64,000 bases of DNA from Paraburkholderia tropica. GTDB taxonomy: Bacteria > Pseudomonadota > Gammaproteobacteria > Burkholderiales > Burkholderiaceae. Made by a program: the position numbers and the translations under genes. Positions 16,679-25,735 of the stretch are shown here, in pieces (the stretch's first letter is position 1; each line of letters begins with the position of its first letter). A model generated the notes under the pieces. It was given only the letters and a program-made list of their open reading frames with translations. It had not been told where the DNA came from and did no database searches. The stretch is taken from NCBI RefSeq assembly GCF_900109265.1, contig NZ_FNZM01000031.1:1-64000 (forward strand). Direction: 5' to 3'.

Positions 16679-18229
16679 TTACGAGGCCTTCGCGGGCGCG
16701 GCGGCGCTCGCTTCGGTTTTCGTCGCTGCGGGTGCTATCGCGGTAGCGGCCTTCGTAGCCGAAGAGGCAGGAGAGGCCGCCGCCGCCGTATCGCCATCGA
16801 GCTGCTTCGTGCTCCAGCCGCCGCCGATCGCCTGGATCAAACCGACCGTGGCGTCGAGCCGCCGCGTGTCGAGTTCGAGCGACGAAATCTGCGTCGAGAG
16901 CGCGGTGGTCTGCGCCGTCACCACGTCGAGATAGCTCACTACGCCGTCACGATAGCGCGACATCGACAGCGTGAGCGTGCGCTGCGCCGCGTCGAGCGCC
17001 TCGTTCTCGCGCTGCGCTTCGTCGCCGAGGTGATGGAGCAGGGCGAGGTTGTCCTCCACTTGCTGGAACGCGTTGAGCACGACCGACTTGTAGTCCGCGC
17101 CGCTCTCCGCGAGCTTCGCGCGCGCGCCGCGCACGAGCGCTTCGCGGCGGCCGCCGTCGAAGATCGTTTCCATCAGCGACGGGCCGATCGCCCACATCTC
17201 GTTGGGCGCCGACAGCCACGGATTGAACGTGTCGCTCTGATAGCCGCCGAGCAGATCGAGCGAGATGTCGGGGAAGAACGCGGCCTTGGCCACGCCGATC
17301 TCCGCATTCGCCGCGGCCACGCGACGCTCCGCGGCGGCGATGTCCGGACGCCGTTGCAGCAGCGCCGAAGGCAGCCCGACGGGCAGGTTCGGCAGGCGCG
17401 GACGCAGCGTGTCGGGCGCGACGTTGAACTCCGAAGCCGGCACGCCCACGAGCGTGGCGATCGCGTGCTCGTAAAGCGCGCGGCGCGCGCTCACGTCGTC
17501 GGACGAAGCCTGCGCGGCGGCGAGCTGGTTCTGCGCGCGCGACACATCGAGGTCCGAGGCGATGCCGCCGCGATGACGGCTCTCGGTCAGCTTCAACGCG
17601 CGCTGGTAGGCGGCGATCGTGTCGTCGAGCAGCCGCGACTGCTGATCGAGTCCGAGCAGGTCGAACCACGTCGTCGCGAGCTTCGCCTGCAGGCTCAGTT
17701 GCAGCGACGCAAGATCGGCTTCGCTCGCCTCGCTGTTCGCCTGACCCGCCTTCACCTCGTTGCGCACCTTGCCCCACAGGTCGAGGTCGTAGCCGATGCT
17801 CACGCCGAGCGTGTTGGTTTCGTACACGTTCGGCTGGTCGGAGCCGCGCAGCGGACGCAGCGCCGACTGCCGGTCGCGCTGCACCTGTGCGCCGAGCCCG
17901 ACGGTCGGCATCAGCGCCGAGCGGGCCTCGGACGTGAGCGCATCGGCCTCGTCGTGACGCGCGAGCGCGGCGGCGATGTTCGGATTGGCCTTCTGGACCT
18001 GTGGTTCGAGCTGATCGAGGATCGGATCGTTGAACGCCTTCCACCAGCCGTCGCGCGGCATCTGGTCGGCGGGCTGCGCCGTCTGCCAGTCGCCGGCTTC
18101 CTTGAAGTGCGTGGGAATCGCGGCGGCCGGCGCGTGATACGTGGGCGCGAACGAGCACGCGCTCAGCAGCATCGCGCCCGCAAGCGCGACGAGCCGCACT
18201 TTGGTGTGCAAACCGGACGCCTTAACCAT
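16679..18229 (-). CDS. RND efflux outer membrane factor, NodT family lipoprotein
   Basis: 516-residue TolC-like outer membrane channel. The signal peptide ends in the lipobox MLLSACSFAPTYHAP, so the mature protein starts at a lipidated Cys. The two structural repeats of the family are visible: the DQLEPQVQKANPNIAAALAR start, the PNLPVGLPSALLQRRPDI hinge with RRVAAANAEIGVAKAAFFPDI, and the C-terminal coiled region LSMSRYRDGVVSYLDVVTAQ. The ATG at 18227-18229 overlaps the adaptor gene by 8 bp. It completes a tripartite pump with the two upstream genes. A Thr/Ala-rich tail of about 40 residues follows the last helix. Confidence 0.92.
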   Translation of the reverse strand: MVKASGLHTKVRLVALAGAMLLSACSFAPTYHAPAAAIPTHFKEAGDWQTAQPADQMPRDGWWKAFNDPILDQLEPQVQKANPNIAAALARHDEADALTSEARSALMPTVGLGAQVQRDRQSALRPLRGSDQPNVYETNTLGVSIGYDLDLWGKVRNEVKAGQANSEASEADLASLQLSLQAKLATTWFDLLGLDQQSRLLDDTIAAYQRALKLTESRHRGGIASDLDVSRAQNQLAAAQASSDDVSARRALYEHAIATLVGVPASEFNVAPDTLRPRLPNLPVGLPSALLQRRPDIAAAERRVAAANAEIGVAKAAFFPDISLDLLGGYQSDTFNPWLSAPNEMWAIGPSLMETIFDGGRREALVRGARAKLAESGADYKSVVLNAFQQVEDNLALLHHLGDEAQRENEALDAAQRTLTLSMSRYRDGVVSYLDVVTAQTTALSTQISSLELDTRRLDATVGLIQAIGGGWSTKQLDGDTAAAASPASSATKAATAIAPAATKTEASAAAPAKAS

Positions 18230-19481
18230 GCGCCGGCTCCGCCGTCTGCGCGGTTTGCGTGGCCTGGGTCGCGGGGGTGTTCGCGGACGCATTCGCCGCA
18301 CTCGCCGCCCCCGGCGCGTTCGTCGCCGCCGTGGCCGCGAGGCGCACGACGTCGCCGTTCGCGAGCGAATCGGGCGGATTGTCGATCACGCGCTCGCCCG
18401 CCTTGAGACCGGCGATGATCTGCACGCGCGTGCCGAGATCGGTGCCGATGGTCACGTCGCGCAGCTGCACCTTGTGATCGGCGCCGGCCACCGCGACCTG
18501 CATGCCCTGCGCGCGGAAGATCAGCGCGCTCGCGGGCACGAACAGCGCGTTCGCGTCGCCGTGCATCGCGAGATGGACTTCGGTGTACTCGCCGGGGAAC
18601 AGCAGGCCCTGCTTGTTGTCGACGGCGAGCTGCACGAGCATCGTGCCGGAAGCAGGCGAGATCGACTGGTCGGTGTCCACGAGCTTGGCGTCGAACTTCA
18701 TGCCGGGGCGCTCGGGCACCGTGAGCGTCGCGTGCATGCCGGGCTGGATCGACGCCGCGTCGCTCTGCGGCACGCTCACGTAGACGCGCAGCGTGCTCGC
18801 GTCCGAGACCGTGAAGAGTTCGGGACCGCTGCCGCTGCCCGCGTCGATCAGCGCGCCCACGTCGGTCTTGCGCGCGGTGACCACGCCGTCGAACGGCGCC
18901 GTCAAACGCTTGAACGATTCGAGCGCTTCCAGACGGCGCACGTTCGCCTGATTCGCTTCCACGGTCGCCTGCTTGGCGATCAGGTCCGAGGTCTTTTCAT
19001 CGGCTTCCTGCTGCGAGACCGAATCCTGCTTGAGCATTTCGGTCCAGCGCTTCGCCGTGGTGGCCGCGAGCTTTTCGTTCGCGATCGAGTTCTGCAGATC
19101 GGCGCGTGCCTGCTGCAATTGCTGGTCGAGATCGGGCGTGTCGATCACGCCGAGCAGTTGCCCGGCCTTCACGTGCGTGCCGATATCGGCGTACCAGGCG
19201 TGCAGATAACCCGAGACGCGCGCGTAGATCGGCGCGTTGATGTAGGCCGCCAGATGGCCGGGCAGCACCAGCATCTGCGAAGCGGGGCTCGGTTCCGGCA
19301 GCACGGTGGCGACCGTGGGCACGGCCTGCGCGTCGGTCCAGGAGGTGAGTTCCTGATGCGCGTGCACGCGGCTGAACAGACCGCCGGAGACGATCCCGGC
19401 GGCGACCAGCAGCGCCACGGCGGCGACGGTTTTCAGATGGCGCAGCGGTTGCGGCGAGGCGATGTCGACTTCAGTGGACAT
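18222..19481 (-). CDS. RND efflux periplasmic adaptor (membrane fusion protein)
   Basis: 419-residue HlyD/AcrA-type adaptor that bridges the pump and the outer membrane channel. A single N-terminal membrane anchor (about 15-35) precedes the barrel-sandwich domain: YARVSGYLHAWYADIGTHVK and FDGVVTARKTDVGALID flank an alpha-hairpin at about 120-200. The beta-barrel and proximal domains follow. The C-terminus is Ala/Thr-rich. The ATG at 19479-19481 (GGGAGA upstream) is chosen over an upstream in-frame ATG at 19547 that runs deeper into the pump gene. Its start overlaps the pump gene by 11 bp and its end overlaps the outer membrane gene, so the three are one operon. Confidence 0.93.
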   Translation of the reverse strand: MSTEVDIASPQPLRHLKTVAAVALLVAAGIVSGGLFSRVHAHQELTSWTDAQAVPTVATVLPEPSPASQMLVLPGHLAAYINAPIYARVSGYLHAWYADIGTHVKAGQLLGVIDTPDLDQQLQQARADLQNSIANEKLAATTAKRWTEMLKQDSVSQQEADEKTSDLIAKQATVEANQANVRRLEALESFKRLTAPFDGVVTARKTDVGALIDAGSGSGPELFTVSDASTLRVYVSVPQSDAASIQPGMHATLTVPERPGMKFDAKLVDTDQSISPASGTMLVQLAVDNKQGLLFPGEYTEVHLAMHGDANALFVPASALIFRAQGMQVAVAGADHKVQLRDVTIGTDLGTRVQIIAGLKAGERVIDNPPDSLANGDVVRLAATAATNAPGAASAANASANTPATQATQTAQTAEPAHG

Positions 19482-22400
19482 GGGATTCTCCCTCGAGGGC
19501 AAGGTGTTCCGAATGGTGGGATGCGTCGGCGATGTCGTTGTCGTCATCGCGCTTGTCGTTGCGGTGCACGAGGCTGAACACCACGGGCACGAAGAGCAGC
19601 GTCGCGCAGGTCGCGCAGATCAGGCCGCCGATCACGGCGCGGCCGAGCGGGGCGTTCTGTTCGCCGCCGTCGCCGAGACCGAGCGCCATCGGCGCCATGC
19701 CGATGATCATCGCGAGCGCGGTCATCAGCACGGGGCGAAAGCGCGTGAAGCCCGCTTCGAGCGCGGCGCGCATGGCGTCGCCCGTGACGGCGAGGCGTTC
19801 GCGGGCGAACGACACCACCAGAATCGCGTTCGCGGTCGCCACGCCCATGCAGAGAATCGCGCCCGTGAGCGCCGGCACGGACAGCGGCGTGTGCGTGGTG
19901 AACAGCATCCAGACGATGCCCGCGAGCGCGGCCGGCAGCGCGCAGACGATCACGAACGCGTCGGCCCACGAATGGAAGTTCACGACGATCAGCAGATAGA
20001 TCAGCAGCACCGCGCCCGCGAGACCGAGCAGCAGGCCCGCGAACGCGCTGTTCATGGTCTGCACCTGGCCGCGCATCGTCACGGTCGAGCCCTTGGGCAC
20101 GTCCTTCACGGTGGCCTTGATCTCCTTCTGGATCTGCGCGGACACCGCGCCCAGATCGGCGCCCTGCGTGGTCGCATAGATGTCGAACAGCGGCTCGATG
20201 TTGTAGTGCGAGACCACGGCGTCGGCGGTGCCGCGCGTGATCGTGGCGATGCCGCCGAGAATCTGCGAGCCGCCGCCCTTGCTCGTGACCGGCAGATTCT
20301 GCAGGTCGGAGAGCGTGGTCATGCGGTACTGCGGCGTCTGCGCGACGATCGGATACGACACGCCGTTCTTCGGATTGAGCCAGTAGGTCGGCGATACCTG
20401 GCTCGTGCCCGAGAGGCTCGCGACCACCGAATTCGTCACGTCCTGTTCGGTGATGCCGAGTTCGTCCGCGCGCGAACGGTCGACGGCCACGGTGAGCTGC
20501 GGATAGGTCGACGCCTGCTGGATGCGCGGATCGGCGATGCCCGGAATCTTGCTCACGCGGCGCAGCAGTTCGTTCGCGTAGTGCCGGTTCGCCGTCATGT
20601 TCGGGCCGCTGACCTGCACGTCGATCGGCGCGGGCGCACCGAAGTTCAGGATCTGGCTCACGATGTCGGCGGGCAGGAACGAGAACGACGTGCCCGGGAA
20701 CAGGCGCGGCAACTGCGTGCGCAGCGCCTTCACGTATTGCGCGGTGGGCGCGTGGTCCTTCGACAGCGAAATCATGATGTCGCCGTCCTGCGGCCCGATC
20801 GTGCCGCTGTTGTTATACGTGAGGTTGATACCGCTGTTCGGCAGGCCGATGTTGTCGATGATGCTCGTGAGCTGGTCGGCGGGAATCGCCTCGCGCACGG
20901 TGTCTTCGATGTGATCGAACAGGTCGGCGGTTTCTTCGACGCGCGTGCCGATCGGCGCGCGCACGTGAATTTCGATTTCACCCGAATCGATGTTCGGGAA
21001 GAAGTTGCGGCCGAGGAAGGGCACCAGCGCGAACGACAGCATCACGATCGCGAGAAAGCCGACGATAAACGGCTTGCGATGCGTGAGCGCGAGACCGAGC
21101 ACGCCGCGATAACCGGCGCGCACGCGTTCGAAGCGGCGCTCGAAACCGCGCTGGAAACGCACGAGCGGATTGCGCGACGGCGCGACGTGATCGTGCGCGC
21201 CATGCGGCGCCATCACGGCGGCGAGTTCGCCCGACGCATGGCCTTGCGACGCATGCGGCTTGAGCAGATAGCGCGCCATCATCGGCACGAAGGTGCGCGA
21301 GAGCACGAACGAGGCGATCATCGCGAAGATCACCGACTCGGCCATCGGCACGAACAGGTAGCGCGCGATGCCGTCGAGCAGCAGCATCGGCACGAACACG
21401 ATGCAGATACACAGCAGCGAAACCAGCGCGGGCATGACGATCTGCGCGGCGCCGTCGAGAATCGCGCTGCGCACGTCCTTGCCTTGTTCCAGGTGCCAGT
21501 TGATGTTCTCGATCGTCACGGTCGCATCGTCGACGAGAATACCCACCGCGAGCGCGAGGCCGCCAAGCGTCATCACGTTGAGCGTTTCGCCGCAGGCCGC
21601 GAGACCCGCGATGGCCGCGAGCACGGCGAGCGGAATCGACGCCGCGATGATCAGCGTCGAGCGCCAGCTGCCGAGGAACAGCAGGATCATGGCCGAGGTG
21701 AGCGCGGCGGCGATGATGCCTTCGCGCGCCACGCCGCTCACCGCGCCCTTCACGAACACTGATTGATCCGAGAGCGGCACGAGCTTGAGACTCGGCGGCA
21801 GCGACTGTTCGATCAGCGGCAGCTTCGCCTTCACGCCCGCGATGATGTCGAGCGTGGACGCCGAGCCGTTCTTGAGGATCGACATCAGCACCGCGCGGTG
21901 GCCGTCCACGCGCACGATATTGCCTTGCGGCGGATAGCCGTCGCGCACGTGCGCCACGTCGCGCATGTAGATCACGGCGCCGTCCACGGTCTTGATCGGC
22001 AGATTGTTGATCGCGTCGATCGTGAGCGGACTGTTGTTCAGGCGCACGTTGTACTCGAACTGACCGATCTTCTGCGTGCCCGCCGGAATGATCTGGTTCT
22101 GCTGCGCGAGCGCGTTCGCCACGTCCTGCGCGGAGAGCTTGCGTGCCTGCAGCGCCTGCGGATTCAGGTCGATCTGCACTTCGCGCGTCTTGCCGCCGTA
22201 CGGCGTGGGAATCGCCACGCCGGGCACGGAGAGCAGTTGCGGGCGGATGAAGTTGGTCGCGTAGTCGCCGAGCTGCTGCTCGTTGAGCGTGTTGCTCGTG
22301 AGCGCGAGTTGCAGCACCGGCACGGTGGACGCGTTGTAGTTCAGGATCTGCGGCGGCGTGGTGCCGGGCGGCATCTGCTTCAACACGGTCTGCGACACCG

Positions 22401-22734
22401 AGGTCACCTGCGCGGTGGCCGTGCGCACGTCCACTGTCGGCTGGAAGAAGATCTTCACGATGCCGTAGCCGCGGAACGACTGCGATTCGATGTGCGCGAC
22501 GTCGTTGACGGTCGTGCCGAGCGTGCGCTCGTAGTAAGTGACGATACGGCCCGACATGTCGTCGGGTTGCAGACCGGCGTAGTTCCACACCACGCTGATC
22601 ACGGGAATGCGGATATCCGGAAAGATATCGGTTGGCGTGCGTAACGCAGCGAGCGGGCCAGCGATCAGGATCAGCAGGGCCAGCACGATGAACGTGTACG
22701 GTCGGTTCAAGGCCAGCCGGACGATTTTCAGCAT
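19471..22734 (-). CDS. RND multidrug efflux pump, inner-membrane permease
   Basis: 1087-residue RND permease. Two repeats each have one N-terminal membrane helix, a large porter/docking domain and a bundle of helices. The proton-relay motif GGLALAVGILVDDATVTIEN in TM4 has the paired Asp. The N-terminus (LNRPYTFIVLALLILIAGP; TDIFPDIRIPVISVVWNYAG) is of the hydrophobe/amphiphile group rather than the CusA heavy-metal group. Between the two halves is a His-rich cytoplasmic loop (residues about 495-530) that adds length over the usual 1030-1050. The C-terminus ends in an acidic/His tail. A response regulator gene lies 223 bp upstream on the same strand, so the pump may be under its control. Substrates cannot be read from the sequence. 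Confidence 0.93.
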   Translation of the reverse strand: MLKIVRLALNRPYTFIVLALLILIAGPLAALRTPTDIFPDIRIPVISVVWNYAGLQPDDMSGRIVTYYERTLGTTVNDVAHIESQSFRGYGIVKIFFQPTVDVRTATAQVTSVSQTVLKQMPPGTTPPQILNYNASTVPVLQLALTSNTLNEQQLGDYATNFIRPQLLSVPGVAIPTPYGGKTREVQIDLNPQALQARKLSAQDVANALAQQNQIIPAGTQKIGQFEYNVRLNNSPLTIDAINNLPIKTVDGAVIYMRDVAHVRDGYPPQGNIVRVDGHRAVLMSILKNGSASTLDIIAGVKAKLPLIEQSLPPSLKLVPLSDQSVFVKGAVSGVAREGIIAAALTSAMILLFLGSWRSTLIIAASIPLAVLAAIAGLAACGETLNVMTLGGLALAVGILVDDATVTIENINWHLEQGKDVRSAILDGAAQIVMPALVSLLCICIVFVPMLLLDGIARYLFVPMAESVIFAMIASFVLSRTFVPMMARYLLKPHASQGHASGELAAVMAPHGAHDHVAPSRNPLVRFQRGFERRFERVRAGYRGVLGLALTHRKPFIVGFLAIVMLSFALVPFLGRNFFPNIDSGEIEIHVRAPIGTRVEETADLFDHIEDTVREAIPADQLTSIIDNIGLPNSGINLTYNNSGTIGPQDGDIMISLSKDHAPTAQYVKALRTQLPRLFPGTSFSFLPADIVSQILNFGAPAPIDVQVSGPNMTANRHYANELLRRVSKIPGIADPRIQQASTYPQLTVAVDRSRADELGITEQDVTNSVVASLSGTSQVSPTYWLNPKNGVSYPIVAQTPQYRMTTLSDLQNLPVTSKGGGSQILGGIATITRGTADAVVSHYNIEPLFDIYATTQGADLGAVSAQIQKEIKATVKDVPKGSTVTMRGQVQTMNSAFAGLLLGLAGAVLLIYLLIVVNFHSWADAFVIVCALPAALAGIVWMLFTTHTPLSVPALTGAILCMGVATANAILVVSFARERLAVTGDAMRAALEAGFTRFRPVLMTALAMIIGMAPMALGLGDGGEQNAPLGRAVIGGLICATCATLLFVPVVFSLVHRNDKRDDDNDIADASHHSEHLALEGESHVH

Positions 22735-22957
22735 CAGAAGGGGCTCCGTTCAGAACATCGGCGTCGGATCCCTCGTGGCGAAAGCGGGCAAGGCTTGCCC
22801 TCCTCGGGGGAGTCCGACGCCGGTATTGTGGCGGGCGGGTTGTAACGTCCGGCAACCAGACAAATGAAACAAGTTTTAGTTATCGGCCGGTTTTTTTAAA
22901 AAAAAGGACTACGAAACGCTAAAAGGAAAATAGCCGTATGCCATGCGATCGAAAACG

Positions 22958-23632
22958 TCAACCGAGCAGATAACCCGAGCCGCGGATCGTGCGGATGAGC
23001 GAGGGCTCGCCGGGCGTATCGACGCGATTGCGCAGGCGGCCCACGTGCACGTCGACGAGATTGGTGCCCGGATCGAAGCGGCCGCCCCACACGCCTTCGA
23101 AGATCATCGTGCGCGTGAGCACCTGGCCCGCGTGACGCATCATGAATTCGAGCACACGCAGCTCGGTCGGACGCAGACGCAGGACCTTGTCGCGACAGGT
23201 GAGCTTGCGCTTGACGAGATCGAGTTCGAGCGGCCCGACGCGCAGCACGGTTTCGGTCGTGGTGGGACGCGTGCGGCGGCGCACGAGCGCCTCGACGCGC
23301 GCCGACATTTCATCGATCGAAAAGGGCCGCGTGAGGTAGTCGTCGCAGCCGGCGCGCAGGCCCTGGATGCGTTCTTCCACGCTGGTCGTGGAGCTCATGA
23401 CGAGCACGGGCGTTTCGATGCCCACGCCGCGCATGGTGGTGACGATGGTGAGGCCGTCGAGATCGGGCAGGCGCCGTTCGAGCGCGACCACGTCGTAGTC
23501 GCCGGCCATCACCATCGCGATGCCCTCGCGCCCGGAGCGGGCGACATCGACGGTGAAGCCGGTGGAGGCGAGCGTGGGGACGACGCTCGCCTCGGTGGCG
23601 GCGTCGTCTTCGATGGTGAGGATTCTGGGCAT
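22958..23632 (-). CDS. OmpR-family response regulator with Glu at the phospho-acceptor site
   Basis: 224-residue regulator. The receiver keeps the acidic pair (EDD, 8-10) but the phospho-acceptor Asp is Glu52 (YDVVALERRLPD) and the conserved Lys of the KPF motif is Arg (YLTRPFS). Asp-to-Glu changes often mimic phosphorylation, so it may be permanently active. The OmpR/PhoB winged helix is complete (LRPTELRVLEFMMRHAG; TNLVDVHVGRLRNRVD; GSGYLLG) and resembles the canonical regulator at 9878-10561. No kinase is adjacent. It sits directly upstream of the RND operon on the same strand. The ATG at 23630-23632 is taken because residues before it are repeat-encoded Arg/Leu tracts. Confidence 0.9.
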   Translation of the reverse strand: MPRILTIEDDAATEASVVPTLASTGFTVDVARSGREGIAMVMAGDYDVVALERRLPDLDGLTIVTTMRGVGIETPVLVMSSTTSVEERIQGLRAGCDDYLTRPFSIDEMSARVEALVRRRTRPTTTETVLRVGPLELDLVKRKLTCRDKVLRLRPTELRVLEFMMRHAGQVLTRTMIFEGVWGGRFDPGTNLVDVHVGRLRNRVDTPGEPSLIRTIRGSGYLLG

Positions 23633-23742
23633 GGCTTTCCAGGCGTCGTGGCAGGGGAAACGGAGTCGGGGAGTCGCGCGCCGGGCCGCGCGCGCAATCG
23701 GAACGCATGGGGCGGACGCGCGAAAGCGGCACGAATGCGAGG

Positions 23743-23814
23743 GCAAACGTGGGCGCAAACGTGGGTGCAAACGCAGACGAAAACGCAGGCGAAAACGCAG
23801 GCGAAAACGCAGCC
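23743..23814. repeat. Six 12-bp tandem repeats upstream of the RND regulator gene
   Basis: Units of the form GMAAACGYRGRY run without gaps at 23743, 23755, 23767, 23779, 23791 and 23803, with two identical GAAAACGCAGGC copies. The array lies between the LysR gene and the response regulator gene, 111 bp before the latter's start. It could vary in length by slippage. Confidence 0.75.
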
Positions 23815-23874
23815 GCACGCGGGCCGTTCGCAAATACAGATGCAACAGCAAGCCGCGTTGCCGCGCGCCGCGCG

Positions 23875-24822
23875 TCAGGCTACGGCGCGCAGTGCGAGCG
23901 GCGGGGCGTGCAGGTTACCGGCGGCGTGACCGTGCTGGGAGCGGAACTGCTCGACCGCGAAGTCGATGAAGCTGCGCACCTTCATCGTCAGATAATTGCG
24001 GCCCGAATAGACGATCGAGACGTGCTGCATGCCGCCGTTCACGTCGAAGGCGTTGAGCACCGGCAGCAGCACGCCGCGCGCGATGTCGTCGGCGACGAGC
24101 GGCAGCGGCAGCAGCGCCACGCCCATATCGGCGAGTACGGCCGCGCGCACGGTTGCATAGCCGCTCGCCGTGAGCGGCCCGTTCGTGCTGACGCGCTGCA
24201 CGCCGTCGGTGTCGGCGAACTCCCAGGAGCGCGGCGCATCGGAGACCGCGAGCAGATCGTGCTGCGCGAGATCGGTGGGCGCGCGCGGCACGCCGCGGCG
24301 TGACAGATAAGCGGGCGTGGCGACCACGATTTCCTTCACGGACGTGATCTTGCGGCTCACGAGCGACGCATTCACCTGCTGGCGGTCGGTCGCGAAGCAG
24401 ACGTCGAAGCCGCCTTCGATCATGTCGATATGCGTGTCGTAAGCGGTCACGTCGAAATCGACGCGCGGGTTCACGTCGCGATACGCGCTCAGCAGCGTGG
24501 TCAGCGCGCCGCTGGCGAACACCGAAGGCGCGGCGATACGCAGCACGCCGCTCGGATCGCGCGTGGCGCGCACGAGTTCCGACTCGACTTCGTCGAGTTT
24601 GTCGATCACCGCACGGCAGCCGTCCAGATAGAGACGGCCCGCTTCGGTCAGCGAGAGACTGCGCGTGGAGCGGTTCAACAGGCGCATGTTCAGATGCGCT
24701 TCGAGCATGCCGACGCTGCGCGTGACGGCCGCGGCGGACATGCCGAGCTGCTTGCCCGCGAGGCTGAAGCTGCTCAGATCGACGACGCGCGTGAACACGC
24801 GCATGGCTTGTAGCTGGTTCAT
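23875..24822 (-). CDS. LysR-family transcriptional regulator
   Basis: 315-residue LTTR. The N-terminal winged helix is standard (MRVFTRVVDLSSFSLAGKQL, AAAVTRSVGMLEAHL, LLNRSTRSLSLTEAG) and is of the type in which the second helix reads AAVTR. The effector domain begins near residue 90 (GVLRIAAPSVFASGAL). It lies upstream of the response regulator and efflux operon on the same strand, separated by 242 bp with the 12-bp repeats; it may control them or be an independent unit. The effector is unknown. Its C-terminal 20 residues are Ala/His-rich. Confidence 0.9.
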   Translation of the reverse strand: MNQLQAMRVFTRVVDLSSFSLAGKQLGMSAAAVTRSVGMLEAHLNMRLLNRSTRSLSLTEAGRLYLDGCRAVIDKLDEVESELVRATRDPSGVLRIAAPSVFASGALTTLLSAYRDVNPRVDFDVTAYDTHIDMIEGGFDVCFATDRQQVNASLVSRKITSVKEIVVATPAYLSRRGVPRAPTDLAQHDLLAVSDAPRSWEFADTDGVQRVSTNGPLTASGYATVRAAVLADMGVALLPLPLVADDIARGVLLPVLNAFDVNGGMQHVSIVYSGRNYLTMKVRSFIDFAVEQFRSQHGHAAGNLHAPPLALRAVA

Positions 24823-25042
24823 GTGACGAGTCCGTGCCGGTAAAGGCTCAAAACGAGGCTGCGCGAATGGGTCCGTAAAACATGCCCTGAAATGCAGGGA
24901 CGAGCCGGCGCCGCGCAGGCGAACGCGCTTGCCCGGTCCGCGACGCGCGGCCCGGATTCACGGGATGTGGCGGAGTACAGTGACTGCGGCGGACTGCGTC
25001 GAACCGGGACGGTCCACGCCCGGCGGCGCGCCGTGCACGCAC

Positions 25043-25432
25043 TCAGTTGGGCAGCGCGTGCATGGGCAGGTGCGACTCGCGCTGCGCGGCGGCTTCGTGC
25101 GCGCTCAGTGCGTCCTTGAGTCGATGCATGCTTTCGGTGGGAATCGCAAAACCCGCCCAGCCGAGGCCGGTGTGACGCAGGAACAGCACCGCGCCGTCGA
25201 ACAGCGGATTGCGCTCCGTGTACCAGCACGGATCGATTTCGATCACATATTGATGCGAGCGCAAAGGCTGATCGGGCACGGCGGGGCGCATCGACGCGCG
25301 CAGCTTGCTGAGTTCCTCGATGAAGCCATCGACTTCGGCGGCGTCGAGCAGCGCGGTGTTGCCGTCGACTTTCACGCAGAGCGCCTGCTCGCCATATTCA
25401 TTTACGAGTTCGACCGACATCGGCTTTTGCAT
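25043..25432 (-). CDS. Conserved hypothetical protein, 129 aa
   Basis: I do not recognise a named domain. The protein is soluble, without signal peptide or membrane helix. It has a short strand-rich N-half (VELVNEYGEQALCVKVDGNTA, then AAEVDGFIEELSKLRASM) and a centre rich in aromatic residues (YVIEIDPCWYTERNPLF, GLGWAGFAIP). The repeated idea of an IEID-CWY strand suggests a small alpha/beta fold. It is followed on the same strand by the LysR gene 221 bp away, with no overlap, so no operon is claimed. Codon use is like its neighbours, arguing for a real gene. Confidence 0.7.
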   Translation of the reverse strand: MQKPMSVELVNEYGEQALCVKVDGNTALLDAAEVDGFIEELSKLRASMRPAVPDQPLRSHQYVIEIDPCWYTERNPLFDGAVLFLRHTGLGWAGFAIPTESMHRLKDALSAHEAAAQRESHLPMHALPN

Positions 25433-25735
25433 GGTGCATTCCTCTCAGTCCTGAATCTGTAGAGGATTATCGGTTCCGGTACGGTTGCGGTGTTTTAAGT
25501 TGCCGCGCACCAAACATGAAAACTAATTTAGAAAGCATTAAGTTGCGCAGACTTTGCGAGCGGCGCGAACGTGACGACGGGAGGGCGCGCGACGTGGAAA
25601 TCGCAGGCGCACGCGGCGTTGCATGACAGCCGTGTCATTTAACTTACCGGGTCATGCCGCGGCTTATGCCCGACTCATGCGGCGGATGGACGCGCGTGCG
25701 CGAGACGGACGGTTTTCGTCCGTTCGATGAAGCCT

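Noticed and set aside
23743..23814. Repeat array as a CRISPR
   Set aside because: Units are 12 bp and contiguous, with no spacers and no cas genes.
25705..25723. ACGGACG/CGTCCGT hairpin after the MetA-like gene as a terminator
   Set aside because: Seven-base stem with no T tail on the minus strand; too weak to call.
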